Below are positions 1 to 11,910 of a DNA stretch of 64,000 nucleotides, piece after piece. Numbering within the stretch: the first letter of the stretch is position 1; each line of letters begins with the position of its first letter. A program made the translations under genes and the position numbers. This DNA is from Persicaria tinctoria (Eukaryota; Streptophyta; Magnoliopsida; Caryophyllales; Polygonaceae). Location: contig JBANSL010000014.1 in assembly GCA_037127255.1 (NCBI GenBank), positions 67,935,646-67,999,645 of the forward strand. Reading direction: 5' to 3'. The notes under the pieces are model-generated. The model made no database searches. It had not been told where the DNA came from and saw only the letters and a program-made list of their open reading frames with translations.

Positions 1-642
1 CGAGCCGGAAGTCTAGAAGAGAAGGAAAGACATCAGATGGGAGAGGCCGGGACAGGAATGGGTGAAGGTGAACACAGATGGTTCTGTACGCAATGGGGGT
101 TACGCTACTACAGGGGGAGTGGTCAGGGATGTGGAGGCCAAGTGGCTCGGTGGCTTCGCCTACAACATAGGTTCGTGCTCCCCCATAGCTGCCGAATGCT
201 GGGGCATTCTAAAAAGCCTAGAGCTGGCCTGGAAGTTGGGGTTTAGGAAGGTTGTAATCGAATCGGACTCGGACGTGTGTGTTAAGATCCTCGGAGGCAG
301 GATCAAACCCACACATCTGCTGTCTAGCCTGGTAGGGCTCTGCCACGGCTTCCTACGTAGAGACTAGCTTGTCCAGTTTCGACATTCTTACCGTGAGGCA
401 AATTCGGTAGCGGATGGGTTGGCCGCTTTCGCCTGCTCCTTGCCTCTCGGTATTCATGAGTTTTTAATCCCGCCCGACTGTGTCTCTCACCTGTTGATCT
501 TGGATGAGCAGGGATTGGCTCGGTCGAGATTTTGTGCTGTGTAATGTTTGTTTGGTTTGCTCTTGTAAACTTTTGTCTTGTTTTAATTTAACGGTTTGGG
601 GAGCCGCTTCTCCCCGTTTGCCCACCCAAAAAAAAAAAAAAA
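1..642 (+). mobile_element. 3' end of a LINE (RNase H domain, 3' UTR, poly-A)
   Basis: The reading frame from about base 20 encodes a plant LINE-type RNase H. It has the NTDGS strand with the first catalytic Asp, a GGVVRD segment, an AAECWG segment carrying the catalytic Glu, and an IESDSD segment carrying the next Asp. A stop at 365-367 breaks the frame, which then resumes with the C-terminal REANSVADGLAA segment and ends near 543. A poly-A run at 628-642 marks the 3' end. The upstream part lies outside the window. An RNase H of this kind terminates ORF2 in one lineage of plant L1 elements, the same lineage as the LINE at 6,440-11,895. The in-frame stops (near base 14 and at 365) show that it is dead. 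Confidence 0.85.
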
Positions 643-655
643 CTGATTATAAGTG

Positions 656-1124
656 GGGGAGATAATCCGCACGGTCAAAATATCGCTAATCACACGGTGG
701 CAGCTACGAAAATGAAAACCGTAGGAAATATGGTGGTTTTAGTTTTGAAAAGTGTAGGAATCAAACCGATCACAGTTTTGAAAAATGTAGGAATCAAACC
801 GGTCACAGTTTGATAAACAAAAAAAAAGGCCCAGAAAAAGGCCAAAAAATTTAGCCTAATTTCACCCGGTCACAGTTTTGAAAACCGTGGGAGGTGTGAC
901 ACACAGGGCGCAATTTCCCGGTGCCCCTATTTACAGAGGTTTGTACTCCAAATTTCCACTATTTGAGCAACTGTGGCAGTGACTATTGCGACGGTTTTCA
1001 GAACCGTGGCCATAACATTTCTCACGGTTTTGAGAACTGTGGCTAGCCAAATTCCCGAAGTTTTTGAAACTGTGACAGTCACCGTGTATTTGGCGAGAAA
1101 TTGACCGTGTGGTGAGCAAGTCTG
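656..1124. mobile_element. MITE of palindromic motifs with 9-bp target duplication
   Basis: This 469-bp block lies between two copies of TTATAAGTG (647-655 and 1125-1133). Imperfect inverted ends align from about 14 bp inside: CACGGTCAA, then TCGC, then ACACGGTG occur in the same order on opposite strands. The interior repeats a near-palindromic motif of the form CACGGTTTTNAGAACNGTGG, for example near 867-890, 988-1010 and 1021-1045. A related sequence near 24,456-24,480 carries the same flanks without the insert, so it serves as a paralogous empty site. A 9-bp duplication suggests Mutator-like mobilisation. The very tips do not match well, so the superfamily is an inference. There is no coding capacity. 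Confidence 0.65.
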
Positions 1125-1133
1125 TTATAAGTG

Positions 1134-2440
1134 CAGTAGACGTCGACTTACCTGGAGCGATATGACCATCTAATCCAGCAGCTGCTGAGGTCTAGTTGGA
1201 TGTATCCAATCATAGGATATGCCAAAGGTTCCTAATCTCCGATTAAAGATCCAGTGAGAAACAATCATGATGCAGGTCTGGAAGTGCAAGTGCCAATAAC
1301 TGGAAAGATACCTTTCTCAATGTAGTCCTGCATAAGGTAGACATCCTCCTACTCAAGCTTCATAACAAACTTTCAGCGGCTCAGAGGTCTTCTTTGAACA
1401 TTTTCATTTACATAAGTGATGCACATTGAACAAGACTCACCATCAATAATACTTGGGCAAAATGATCAATTTCAACACCTAAAATCTACTTCATTTCCTA
1501 AAAATGGTCAATTTCAACACCTAAAATCCACTTCATTACCTATTGTACGTGTTTGTGGATACGAGCTGGCTTATGGTGTAGAATTTGTTAATCCTGTACT
1601 CCTAAAATCCACTTGATTTCATATTGCTTTTCTAATCTGTTTGATACATTTATTGACAACGAGGTTTCATATTGCTTTTCTAATCTGTTTGATCCAGCAG
1701 CTTAGGTCTAATTGGATAATCCAAGACAAGTGACATTGCTATGCTAAAGGTCCCAAAGGTATGATCTTCTGCAACCATGATGCAGGTGTGAAAGTGCCTG
1801 AATCAATCCCTGCACAACCTTCATAGAGTCAGCTGGCACTATCTTCCGCAAAATCTAATCTCATTGAAAATTAACCAGGAGATGTGTCACTAACCTCCAA
1901 ATTCAACAAAGAATCCAAACTAGGCTTTATAAAAGAACCATCTGCAAATTTGTATCGATGTATGCCTAGATGAAACTATCGATGCTTGTTGCAGATCTGT
2001 CACCTGCTGCCACTCTGTCCAATTTGTGCTGTCCGCCATGACTGCTACTTCTCTAGGGTTTGAACAAATAGAGAATGAAGCAATCGATCTCTTTGCTCAA
2101 CCTGCTACTCTCAGACCATGTAAAGCTGAGCCAGGATCAACAAAGAATCGTCAGTTGAATGAGAAAAGATTGAATTTCATTGATATCACGATGATTAATT
2201 ACAGATTGGATCAACAAGGATAAGAAACATATGAGGACACATAGAAGAGAGAACAAGGAGAAACAAGTACAGCAGAGAACTACTAGTATAACTTAAAGAC
2301 TATGAAAGAGATTTAACTATTATAAATCTTGCATCCAACCTCCATAGTTCATGGAGGCTGAACCAAATACATAGGTGCTGTTACCAATATCTGAAAAAAG
2401 AAAATCAATATTATTCCAACAAATAACAGTAGCTAAGTGC
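1134..2440 (-). pseudogene. Decayed receptor-kinase sequence in the RLK1 3' flank
   Basis: No usable frame remains, but pieces of the kinase exon junction are recognisable. The stretch at 1150-1200 is a degraded version of the exon-1 end found at 2,935-2,990 (the MAPG splice region and the segment before it). 1260-1390 resembles the catalytic-loop and N-lobe region, and a second degraded copy sits at about 1690-1830. Two internal tandem duplications are present: about 35 bp at 1466-1537 and about 50 bp at 1616-1693. The same block recurs at 24,440-25,870. 2,320-2,400 resembles the sequence just downstream of RLK2 and is probably the RLK1 3' UTR. Confidence 0.6.
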
Positions 2441-5400
2441 CTAAGTGGTCTTAAAAAGCTCGGCCAAGGAGGCCTTTGAACGCGATGAGAAAGTGTTTTC
2501 CACTTTATGCATTGTTGGTCTTGACTCAGGTTTATGACTTGTGCAGAGCAAAGATACTCTAATTTCCAGCATCAATCTATCAGTTAGATTCCTCCCAGGT
2601 GGGGAGATTCTGTCATCCAACACACCACTCATAAGCAGCTCTTGATGATTGTTGAATGATGGTAGAAGTGAATTTAGGAGGTCTCCTGGGTGTTTTCCCA
2701 TTATAATTTCCAGTGCCACGACTCCGAAGCTATAGACATCACATTTTGGAGTCACTCTCACAGTTTGAGCCAGCTCTGCCACCAAATGGAAAAAATAAAA
2801 TAAAATCATAACCAATATATGTACTTGTTTGAGTAAATGATACAGAAATGGATGGCAGTATCAGTCGCAAGGAAAGCAACAATCATGTATTTGTTCAAGT
2901 AAAAAATATGGATTAAATGCAGATTTTGGCCATATTACCTGGAGCCATGTAACCAAGTGATCCAACGATTGAGGTCCAGTTGGATGTATCAGGGTTAATA
3001 AACCTTGCAGTACCAAAGTCCGAAAGTTTTGGCTCAAAATCAGCATCTAGCAACACATTGTTGATGCTTACATCACGGTGAACTATAGGCGGAAAGCAAT
3101 CATGATGCAGGTATGCAAGGGCATGTGCCAATCCGTGTACAATCTTCAGTCTTCTTTCCCAACTTAACTCCTTTGCTCCGTCGTTACTACGTAAAATCTT
3201 GCCCAGATTTCCATTCTCAACATAGTCATACATGAGGTACATCCTTCTCCTCCAGTAACAAAACCCGTGCAGCTTGATGACATTGCGGTGCCTGACTTTT
3301 GTTAATGTCCGAACCTCATTTACAAAGCTCCACTCCTTTACGGGTTCACTGAACTCTGAAGTATCTATGAGTTGTTTGACAGCAAACACCTGATCTTTCC
3401 TGAGTGCAGCTTTGTACACACCGCCAAATCCACCTTTACCTATACAGTATCCCTCACTGAACTCTTCCGTGGCCTCAATAATCTCACGGAATTTGAATTT
3501 TGCCTCACCACCCCACACCTCTAACTTATTGTTCTCCTCGGCACTGATTTTCATCTTTGAGTTCTTTCGACAAGGTAAAATTACAGCCAGAGATGTCACA
3601 AGGAGTATGATACAAGCAACTGGAACTGTGACTGCTGTGATTATTATGATTTTCTTGAAACTTGATCTAGTTTTACAAGAAGGTAATCCATGAACCAAAT
3701 TGCCACAGAGACCAGAGTTCCCAGTATAGATCCCATTTTGAAAATTGCCACCTTGAACTTGACCAGTCAGATCATTGTAAGATAGATCAATGACTTGTAT
3801 CAAGGCCAGACTTGATAGCTGAGACGGGATCATACCAGAGAGATGGTTATGGGACAAATTCAAGGTGAGTAGTTGTGTACAATTGATAAGCCTCTGTGGA
3901 ATAAAACCTGTCAAGTCATTCTCTGACAGATCAAGATATTGAAGAACTTCCATTTGACCTATTCTCTCTGGGACTTCCCCAACCAAATGGGTTCTGCTCA
4001 AGTTCATTGTAACCAAAGAGTTCAGAAGTCCTAGCTCAATTGGGATATTCCCTGATAGCTGATTTGAATCTAGGGCTAGGGTCTCTAATTTGCTCAACTG
4101 TCCAAGTTCTGCCGGTATTTGGCCTGAAATTCTATTTCCATCCAACTCCAAATTAGTGAGACTGCTACAACGTGCCCACCGGGGAGAAATTTCACCAACA
4201 AAGTGGTTCATGCTTGCTTTGAAAAAATAAAGGTTTTGATGGATTTCAAATGCCTCGGAGATGTTACCCGTAAACTGGTTACTGTCTAACCTGACTTTCA
4301 CTAGTTTTGAACAGTTCCTGAAGCAATCTGGAATAGGCCCGGTGAAGTTGTTGTTGCTGACTGTTAACTCTTCCAGTGCAATATAGCTGCAAAGATGCGG
4401 TGGTAGTTGACCCGAAAAGCTGTTATCGGAGAAGCTAACATTGGCTAGCCGAGGGCTATACCTTCCGAGATCTTGTGGGATGATGCCAGAGAAGTTGTTA
4501 CTCATCAGAGATAGTATCTCTAAATTGGTAAGGTTGGATATGTTGCTGGGGAGCTCTCCTTGGAATTGATTGAAGTCAAGACTAAGTATTTCCAAGTTTA
4601 TGAGATTTCCAACTTCCGGCGGCAGTACTCCGGAAAGATTATTGGTGAAAAGCTCGAGGAAGACAAGGTTTGTAAGGTTGCATATGCTTGGATGAAAAGA
4701 ACCTGTGAGGTGATTAATTGAAAGATCTAACTCTACCAATTCCGTCAGGTTCCCAATCTCTGGGGGGATTGAGCCAACGAAGCTGTTGTTGTAAAGATAA
4801 AGAGACTCCAGTTTTGTCAAGAGGCCTATTTCATGAGGGATGGTTCCATGGAACTGATTGTTCTGAAGTTGCAAAGTCCTAAGTTGAGTCCAACTGCCAA
4901 AGAAAGCAGGTGAGATCTCCCCTGAGAGAGCATTTGCACTTAACCTTAACTCGGATATCTTCCTTAGGTTTGTCAATGACTCCGGCAGATCCCCAATTAA
5001 TGAATTTAAAGATAGAGCAAGGAAAGTAAGGTTGATGCACAGGCCAAGCTCTGGGGGAATGGTAGAGTTGAACATGTTTGAACTAAAATCAAGATGTTGC
5101 AGATTCTTTAGATGGCCTATTGAAGAGGAAATGGACCCTTCAAACAAATTTGAGTTAAGATTGAGGAACTCTAGACTGGAAAGATTGGTGTGGAGAGCAT
5201 GTGGTATTGTTCCATAAAATGAGTTGAGTGACAAGTCAAGATAGAGCAGTCTGTTGGAAGCAAGTATGAAAGGTGGAAACTCTGAGCTTAAGCTATTCAG
5301 AGAGAGGCTGAGATAGGTTAGAAATGGCATGGGAACAAACTTGGACCAATCCACGGTTACTAAATAGTTATTTTTTGTTTTACGAGGAGATGCTAGGAAG

Positions 5401-5954
5401 TTACCTCCAATATCCAAGTGCCTTAAATTCGGCAAATGGCTAATCTGGTAAGGAATAATGCTTGCAAGATAGAGGTTGTTGTAAAAGTCCAAGTACTCGA
5501 GTCGTGTTAACTGACCAATCTCAGATGGAATGCTGCCAGCAAGAAGGTTGTTGCTCAGGTTCAAGTATGTAAGCTGGGCGAGGCTTCCAATGGCGGATGG
5601 TATAGGCCCATTCAGACTGTTGCTGCTGAGATTTAGGCTTGCGAGGTTAGGGAATGCAGAGAAGTTGAATTGGTCAAGCGTCGCATTTAGACCCATGTCG
5701 GAGACATTGATCTCAGAGATAGCACCAGATGAGATGCATCGGATGCCACTCCACTCGCAGACAGCAGCAAGGTTGTAGTCTGTCCATGAAGAGAGGTCAG
5801 CCGAATAATAAGAAAAGCTCTTTTTCCATTGGATGAGTGCATCTGCCTCGGCCGCCTGTGTAGGAGCTGAGCATGTGTTCTCTACACACAGCACAAGGCA
5901 AACTATCAGATGGTTAAGAAGAAGAACAAGAAGAGGATGCTGGTTTGATGCCAT
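2441..5954 (-). CDS. MIK2-like LRR receptor-like kinase (RLK1), two exons
   Basis: This is a plasma-membrane receptor kinase. Exon 1 is 5954-2939, the intron 2938-2776 (GT-AG, 163 bp) and exon 2 2775-2441. Together they give 1,116 residues. Splicing restores GYMAPEL, the APE motif. The order is a signal peptide (about 1-25), an LRR N-cap with CEWSGIRC, about two dozen 24-residue LRRs, a transmembrane helix at about 769-793, then the kinase. Visible kinase residues are GKGGFG at 839-844, the Lys in FAVKQL at 860, HRD at 959-961 and DFG from 979, so it is an RD kinase. The start was chosen from the paralogues, which begin MAST. An ATG one codon upstream (5957) and one at 6029 are also in frame. 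The overall make-up resembles the Arabidopsis MIK2 group, LRR-RLK subfamily XIIb. The ligand is unknown. It is the only intact copy in the window and probably active. Confidence 0.9.
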
Positions 5955-6424
5955 CATGATTAGGCTAACTTCTTTGTGAGTGGTATCCCGAAACAGTAAA
6001 TTATGATCAAATACAAGAACTATTACCAATTTATTAGATACTAATCACTATTGTAAAGCCATATGAAAGGAGAGGTTTTGGGCAAAAAAGCAAACGCGCA
6101 CACACACACTTTCAAAAGTGAAGCATGCATGTTGAACACATGCATGTATAATATATTCACAAATCAAAAGGTCTTTCCACTTGATGCATTGTGGGTCTCT
6201 GGATTATGGATCAACAATGCACCTCTGAGTGCATTTGCGAATTCAACAGCTAGTTTCTTGGATGGTTGGGATGAATCGATCACAAGTCACAACACAGTTG
6301 ATGAATGAATCTAATCCATAGCTGATGAATTCGTGAATGCACTCAGAGGTGCATTGCTGATTCATGGTGGTAAAAACAGATAATATCTGATCATAGCTTA
6401 TTCAGCTGTTACAACTTGTTGCAC
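5955..6424. repeat. RLK1 upstream region with a long inverted repeat
   Basis: No gene is seen. 6210-6252 and 6320-6363 form an imperfect inverted repeat of about 43 bp arms with a 67-bp loop. The shared core is ATGCACCTCTGAGTGCATT. The arm sequence also occurs once near 50,805-50,835, in a decayed kinase flank, so the hairpin arose by inverted duplication of kinase-flank DNA. The proximal promoter of RLK1 must lie here or in the LINE beyond; no clear TATA box could be assigned. Confidence 0.6.
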
Positions 6425-6475
6425 CATATAAATGAATCTTTTTTTTTTTGAAGTTAAGTGCTGGATATATATATA

Positions 6476-9400
6476 TTATAGGAGATCAATTCCCGCTAAG
6501 TCAACTAGACTAGGCGGGAAGTGATCGAACCATACACTGCTGGAAGCGTCAAATGGCATGAGTCTAGCTGCCATATGCGCTATAGTGTTTGCATTCCTAC
6601 GGATATGCGTAAAGGATACAACCAAATTACTTGGGAATAAATCAATAATATCATCACAAATAACATCAATGTATGAATTAGAGGAAGCGGGCCTATTTAG
6701 ACGGGCAATAAGGTTGGCATCATCCGATTCAATCAACAGCGCCTCGGATTCATGGCCTTGCATCGATTGCACCCCAAAGAGGAGAGCCGACGCCTCAGCC
6801 AAAGCTACTGGCATCGTTCCTGCAAAATGCCTAGTAGCCACCATGAGAATAGCACATGTAGAATCTCGAAGGACTGCACCTAGACACACCGAACCATTCA
6901 ACAGGCCGGCATCAGTGTTAAGCTTTAAGGATCCCGGAGCTGGAGGCGACCAGGAAGTTGCTGAAGGTGTGATGCAAGCCGCTGGAGGAGGCGGAACCTC
7001 GGCTCTCCTGAAGTCACTGACATACCTACGATATCCGTCCCGAAGGATATCTGGATGAAATGCCTCATCTGAGAATATCGTCTTGTTACGCAAAGTCCAG
7101 GCCACCCAAGCATTAGTGAGGAAATCACATGCCCCCACCTCGCCGAAAGCATCGAAAACAGCCTTGAGGGCCTCAATAGGCGCAAGAGATAGGAGTGTGG
7201 AGACAAAAGTGGAGGTGCTGGAGCCTACCCAAGCATTTACAGAGGAGCTACAAGTGAATAAGGCGTGCCAAGTTGTCTCCTCAGAGGTATTGCACCGGGA
7301 GCAAATTGGAGAAGCAACCACCCTCTTATGGAAGAGATTGGAAGCCACACTGAGAAAGTTGTTGCACCACCGCCAACCAAAATTGAGCACTTTAGGAGGG
7401 AGTCTTAGATGCCATAAGAGACCCCAACCCTCCATACTAGGCACAAACCGTGAACCTAAGCAGCCCAACCAATAAGCTGACTTAACAGAGAAATGCCCTG
7501 ATTTATTAGGGAACCAGATGCGAGTGTCCTCGGGTAGGCGATGGCTAAGCAGGATGGAAGTTATGTGATGAACATCCAATGGGCTAAATGCAGCAGAGAG
7601 AGCAAGAATATCCCACGAGCAACTGATGGGATCAATGAATTCTGAGACCATTATATCGGAGCTCATACCTGGCAACAATGATGGGCATACCAAACCCGAG
7701 TCTCCATCCCAACCCCTCAGCTGCGGGAATGTAACGGCCATCCCCCACTCTCCATCCCAACCCCTCAAGTAATAGAGATTTTGCGCCCCATATGCTGCGC
7801 CAAGAGTAACTAGGCCTATCTCCCCTGAATGAGGCAAGGAAAGACGATCGCTTAAAGTACTTAGCTTGATAGACTCTATGGAGCAAGGACTCGGGATGCT
7901 GAAGGAGGCGCCATCCCTGTCGAGCGAGCAAGGCCTGATTAAATATGCGGAGATCTCGGAACCCCATTCCACCATGCTTCTTTGGAACACAAAGGCAACT
8001 CCACGTACGCCAATGAATTTTGCGTCTGGTGGTTGTAGATCCCCACCAAAAGCGAGCAAGCAGAGTGTGTATGTCATCAATAAGGCCATCAGGCAAGCGG
8101 AAGACACTCATCACATATGTGGGAATGCTCTGTAAAACCGCCTTAATTAAAATCTCCTTTCCAGCCGCCGAGAGAAGCTTTCCTTTCCACCCTTGAACTT
8201 TCTTCCAAATCCTCTCTTTGATGAAGGCAAAGACTGATTTTTTTGAACAGCCAATAATAGTCGGGAGACCAAGATATTTGGCATGGCGATCAACGAGATT
8301 TACCCCCAGTGCCAAAGCCAACTGTGCTTGGGAGGAAGGTGACGTATTCCTACTAAAAGAAACCTCAGACTTTTGCAAATTGATTTTCTGCCCGGAAGCC
8401 CTTTCATATTGACTGAGTAAATAAGTTATCTTAGAGCATTCCTCTGAAGTTGCCCTTGCAAACAATAGACTATCATTCGCAAAGAAAAGGTGTCATATAG
8501 GAGGAGCACCTCTGCAAGCTGCCACACCATGTAATTGAGCTCGTTCATTAGCCTTGCCGATAAGAGAAGAGAGCCCTTCAGCACCAATGATAAAGAGAAT
8601 TGGTGATAGCGGATCACCCTGCCGAAGGCCGCGAGAAGGTACGACTAGCCCATCAATGACCCCATTAATTTTGAAGGAGTACCGAGCCCCACGAACACAA
8701 GCCATCACCTTGGACACCCAAGTTCCTGAGAAGCCCATCTGAATCATAATTCGCTCAAGGAAATCCCATTCCATGCGATCAAAAGCCTTGCTCATATCCA
8801 ATTTAAGTGCCATACTGCCCGATTTACCCATAGTTTTGGTCTTCATATAGTGAAAAACCTCCATCGCAATGAGGGCATTATCAGAGATGAAGCGGCCAGC
8901 AATGAAAGCACTTTGGGAGGAGGATATTATCTTATCCAGTAATGGCTTCAGCCTGTTGACAAGAAGTTTGGTAATAAGTTTATAGATGACATTACAAAGG
9001 CTGATTGGCCTGAATTCAGTTAACCGGGTTAGGTTAGCAATCTTTGGGATGAGAGTAACCACGGTGGAATTGATGTCATCCAAATGAGCCCCCGAACGCC
9101 ACCACTCTGCCACAAAATCAACCACATCAGAGCCTACTATGTGCCAGAAGCGTTGAAAGAAGAGGGCATGCATACCATCCGGCCCCGGGGACTTACGTGG
9201 ATGCATTTGCTTCAGTGCTACGTGGATTTCCTCAGCCGATGGATCGCACAGCAGAACCTCATTCATGTCATTGGTAACTTGAGGCTCAATATCAGCAATA
9301 ACCGTATTAATGTGGGATGAAGAGGGTGAAGATGTGGTAAACAATTCTGAAAAGAAGTGCGTGATGGTGCCCGTGATCTCCTCATGGGTTCTGCTCATCT

Positions 9401-10541
9401 CTCTTGAATCAGTTATGAGTTCTCTGATAGCATTCTTAGAATGTCGCTGGTTGGCCTTATGGTGAAAGTAGGATGTGTTCTTGTCTCCATCCTTAAGCTC
9501 ATTAGTTCGGGCTCGGGTGTGCCAATACGTTTCTTCCTCAGAAAGAAGTTTATCAAGTTCAGCAGAGATTTCAATCCCTCTATTTAATATACCGCAGCTC
9601 GGGTGTCGGGACTGGAGGGATTTCAACTCAGCTTCCAATGTCGCAATTTTGCGCAGCCTGTTCTTAAAAACCTGCTTGGACCATGTGGAAAGGGCTTCAA
9701 CACAAGCCTTGATTTTTTCGGGAGGGCGGCCCCAATGGCCTCGCCAACTAGTGTCAATCACCTCCTGGCATTCCACATGATAGAGCCACAAAGGCTCAAA
9801 CCGAAAAGGCTTGTTACCCCTGACGGACGAAGCCCGAACTGAAGCAAAGGTGCTAAGAAAAATCAAGGAGTGATCAGACCTATATCGAGCAAAATGGACA
9901 ACTTTGGTGTGCGGAAAGGTGATGGACCAGGCAGGGGAAGCAAGGAAGCGGTCTAAACGCTCACTTACACTAGTGTCAGGGCTGCGGCCTCTATGCCAAG
10001 TAAGAAAAGGACCGGACTGGCATCCCAGATCCTTCAAACTGCAGTCGTCAATAACTTCCCGAAAGCTGTCCATGGCTCTTTGGGATCTCAACGCCCCTCC
10101 CTCTTTTTCCATTGTGTTGAGGATTTCATTGAAATCTCCAGCAAAGAGAAGAGGGAGTGCAGATTGCTGGTATAAGTCACGCATCAGTTGCCAAGTCCGC
10201 CACTTGTTTGAATGCTCAGGCCAACCATAAATACATATGAGGTTCCACGGCGACCTAGTGGAATCCGAGACTCTTGCAAGGATGTGATGCTGAGAATAAG
10301 AAGTGATGGAGACCGACATGTTTCGCCACCATAAGCCAAGGCCCCCTGAGCAGCCAACTGAATCGATACAGAGACCTTCCACAAACTCACATTTACGCAT
10401 TACAAGTTCCTGATCTCGGCGAGAAATCTTAGTTTCCATAAGAAAGACCAGGTCTGGGCAATGCTTCCAGGACCAATCCCGGATTGCTCGAACTGTTGGG
10501 GAATTGCTCAATCCCCTACGGTTCCAACTAAAGAGTTTCAT
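6476..10541 (-). pseudogene. LINE-A ORF2: endonuclease, reverse transcriptase, RNase H
   Basis: The ORF starts at 10541 with an AP-type endonuclease (SWNRRGL, GDFNEI and a DHSLI motif). A reverse transcriptase follows, with FRPISLCN, SQSAFIAGR, LDMSKAFD and GLRQGDPLSP. A TGA at 8493-8495 interrupts the frame just before the catalytic box. That box reads FAND, not FADD, so an essential Asp is replaced by Asn. The same frame runs on to about 7,700. There a short local duplication (two copies of GLGWR-type coding, 7,705-7,765) accompanies a frameshift. The other frame then carries the zinc-binding region (CSRCNTSEETTWHALFTC) and RNase H (LNTDAG, AEASALL, ESDDANL) to 6476. It is not expected to support retrotransposition. 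Confidence 0.9.
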
Positions 10542-11671
10542 TGTTGTTCGCGAGCATGGCCAGACGCCATACCCGCTACTTGGTTGTCCACAACCATTAA
10601 GTCACCAACTCCCCTAGAGCGTTTGCACTGTCCCGTTGGAGATAGAGCCAAAGGTGCTTTTCTCTTGCTAGTAGCTGTGTCAGGGCTTGAGTAAGCCTTG
10701 GTTTGAGCATTCTGCTTGATATTGACTTTGCGCCTAGAATATTGCCGCATCCAGGTTGATGGAATGACATTGAGAACCACTGGTGCTGACATGGCATCAT
10801 GGGCGCCAGGATTATGCTCTGCTATCTCTTCAACTGCCGGATGGTGAGAGGGCCCAGGTGTCTGAGTTACAGCTGTTCTGCGAATAAATTTGTTAAACCA
10901 GATCCTCTCGCGATCAAGGGTGTCTTGGTGAATGCGCAGCCTAGAGCGGGGCGGGGATGCACGCAGCCACACACCAAATTGTGGGCCATCAACTGATGGG
11001 GAAACTGGCTTTGGGCATGTATTATGAAGATGTCCAATACACCCACAATTAAAGCAGAATGATGGGAGGCGTTCATACTGAAGTGGAATTTTGATCTCAG
11101 TCCCTTGGAACAGAAGTGTGACGCAACGCTTCAGAGGTTTCGTCACATTGATCTCGACTCGGATACGCAGGGTGCCGTTGAGGCCGAGAAAGTCAGAATC
11201 ATCCATAAAAAGAAAGCGGCCAATGCGGTTACCTATTGCTTTGGCTGTTGGCAGAACACCATAGCCAATGGGGATGTGTTTAGCCACAACCCAGAAAGGC
11301 GCACATACGAACTCCAGGTTTGAAGGATAGTTTGCACCCGAGACCTCCTTCAGAACTATCAAAGAATCATCAAAGCACCAAGGGCCATCCATGAGGGCGT
11401 GCTGAAGGTCCACTTTGTCAAAAAATTGAAATATGAAGACATCATCCCCAATTTATCTAACTGCCATTCCATGTTTGGGTGCCCAAACCGACTGAAGAGT
11501 TCTCTTCATAGCAGATGCATTGAAGCGCCGGGAAGTAAGGAGTTTGCCTGCCAGACAAAGATTGAACCGTGCCAGCAACAGATCCTCTTCGATTCCAGCG
11601 ACCGAGATAACCTGATCTTCGTTCTCTGACAGTTGCAGTTTACTCAGATCCAATTCCGTGTCATCCATCAC
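10538..11671 (-). pseudogene. LINE-A ORF1, nucleic-acid-binding protein with zinc knuckle
   Basis: A DUF4283-like N-terminal domain (FQFFDKVDLQHALMDGPW region) is followed by a CCHC knuckle, CFNCGCIGHLHNTC, and a basic C-terminus. This is the usual layout of plant L1 ORF1 proteins, which coat the element's RNA. A single in-frame TAA at 11453-11455 splits the N-terminal domain; the frame is otherwise open over 378 codons. The ORF1 stop and the ORF2 start overlap as ATGA at 10538-10541, an arrangement suited to termination-reinitiation. Start at 11671 is the first ATG. Confidence 0.85.
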
Positions 11672-11910
11672 CTGCGGTTACCAGATTCGAGCGCTTGAAA
11701 ACGGTTTCAGCAGTCAGTAAGACAGATCGGACTAAGATGGGAGACAAGAGCGAAGGCGAGATAAGGGAGATCGGAGAACAGGAAGAGAGAAATCTGGAGG
11801 GAAACCCAGAATACTGGGAGATAGACGTCGAAGACGAGGGAACCCTGACAATCGCAGGGAGCTCCTATTTTTACTTTCTGGTTAAGTTATTTTTACATAT
11901 AAATGAATCT

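Larger units (their letters stand above)
6440..11895 (-). mobile_element. LINE-A, near full-length L1-type retrotransposon
   Basis: A 5.46-kb non-LTR element lies between two perfect 15-bp target duplications, CATATAAATGAATCT at 6425-6439 and 11896-11910. A poly-T run at 6439-6449 is its poly-A tail on the minus strand. Order on the minus strand: 5' UTR (11,895-11,672), ORF1 with a zinc knuckle, ORF2 with endonuclease, reverse transcriptase and RNase H, then a short AT-rich 3' UTR. The perfect duplications suggest a fairly young insertion. Both ORFs nevertheless carry disabling changes, so the copy is defective unless some of these are sequencing errors. It sits in a decayed kinase flank: 11,911-12,340 continues sequence that is uninterrupted around 50,870-51,300. 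Confidence 0.93.

Noticed and set aside
656..1124. CRISPR-like array
   Set aside because: Repeats are palindromic, degenerate and irregularly spaced in a plant genome with transposon ends; not CRISPR.
3412..5778. Open frames on the plus strand opposite RLK1 (also opposite RLK2 and RLK3)
   Set aside because: They recur at the same positions in all three kinase genes and mirror the LRR and kinase codons; shadows of the minus-strand genes.
6558..11323. Plus-strand open frames across LINE-A
   Set aside because: Antisense to ORF1 and ORF2, which have clear domains and order.
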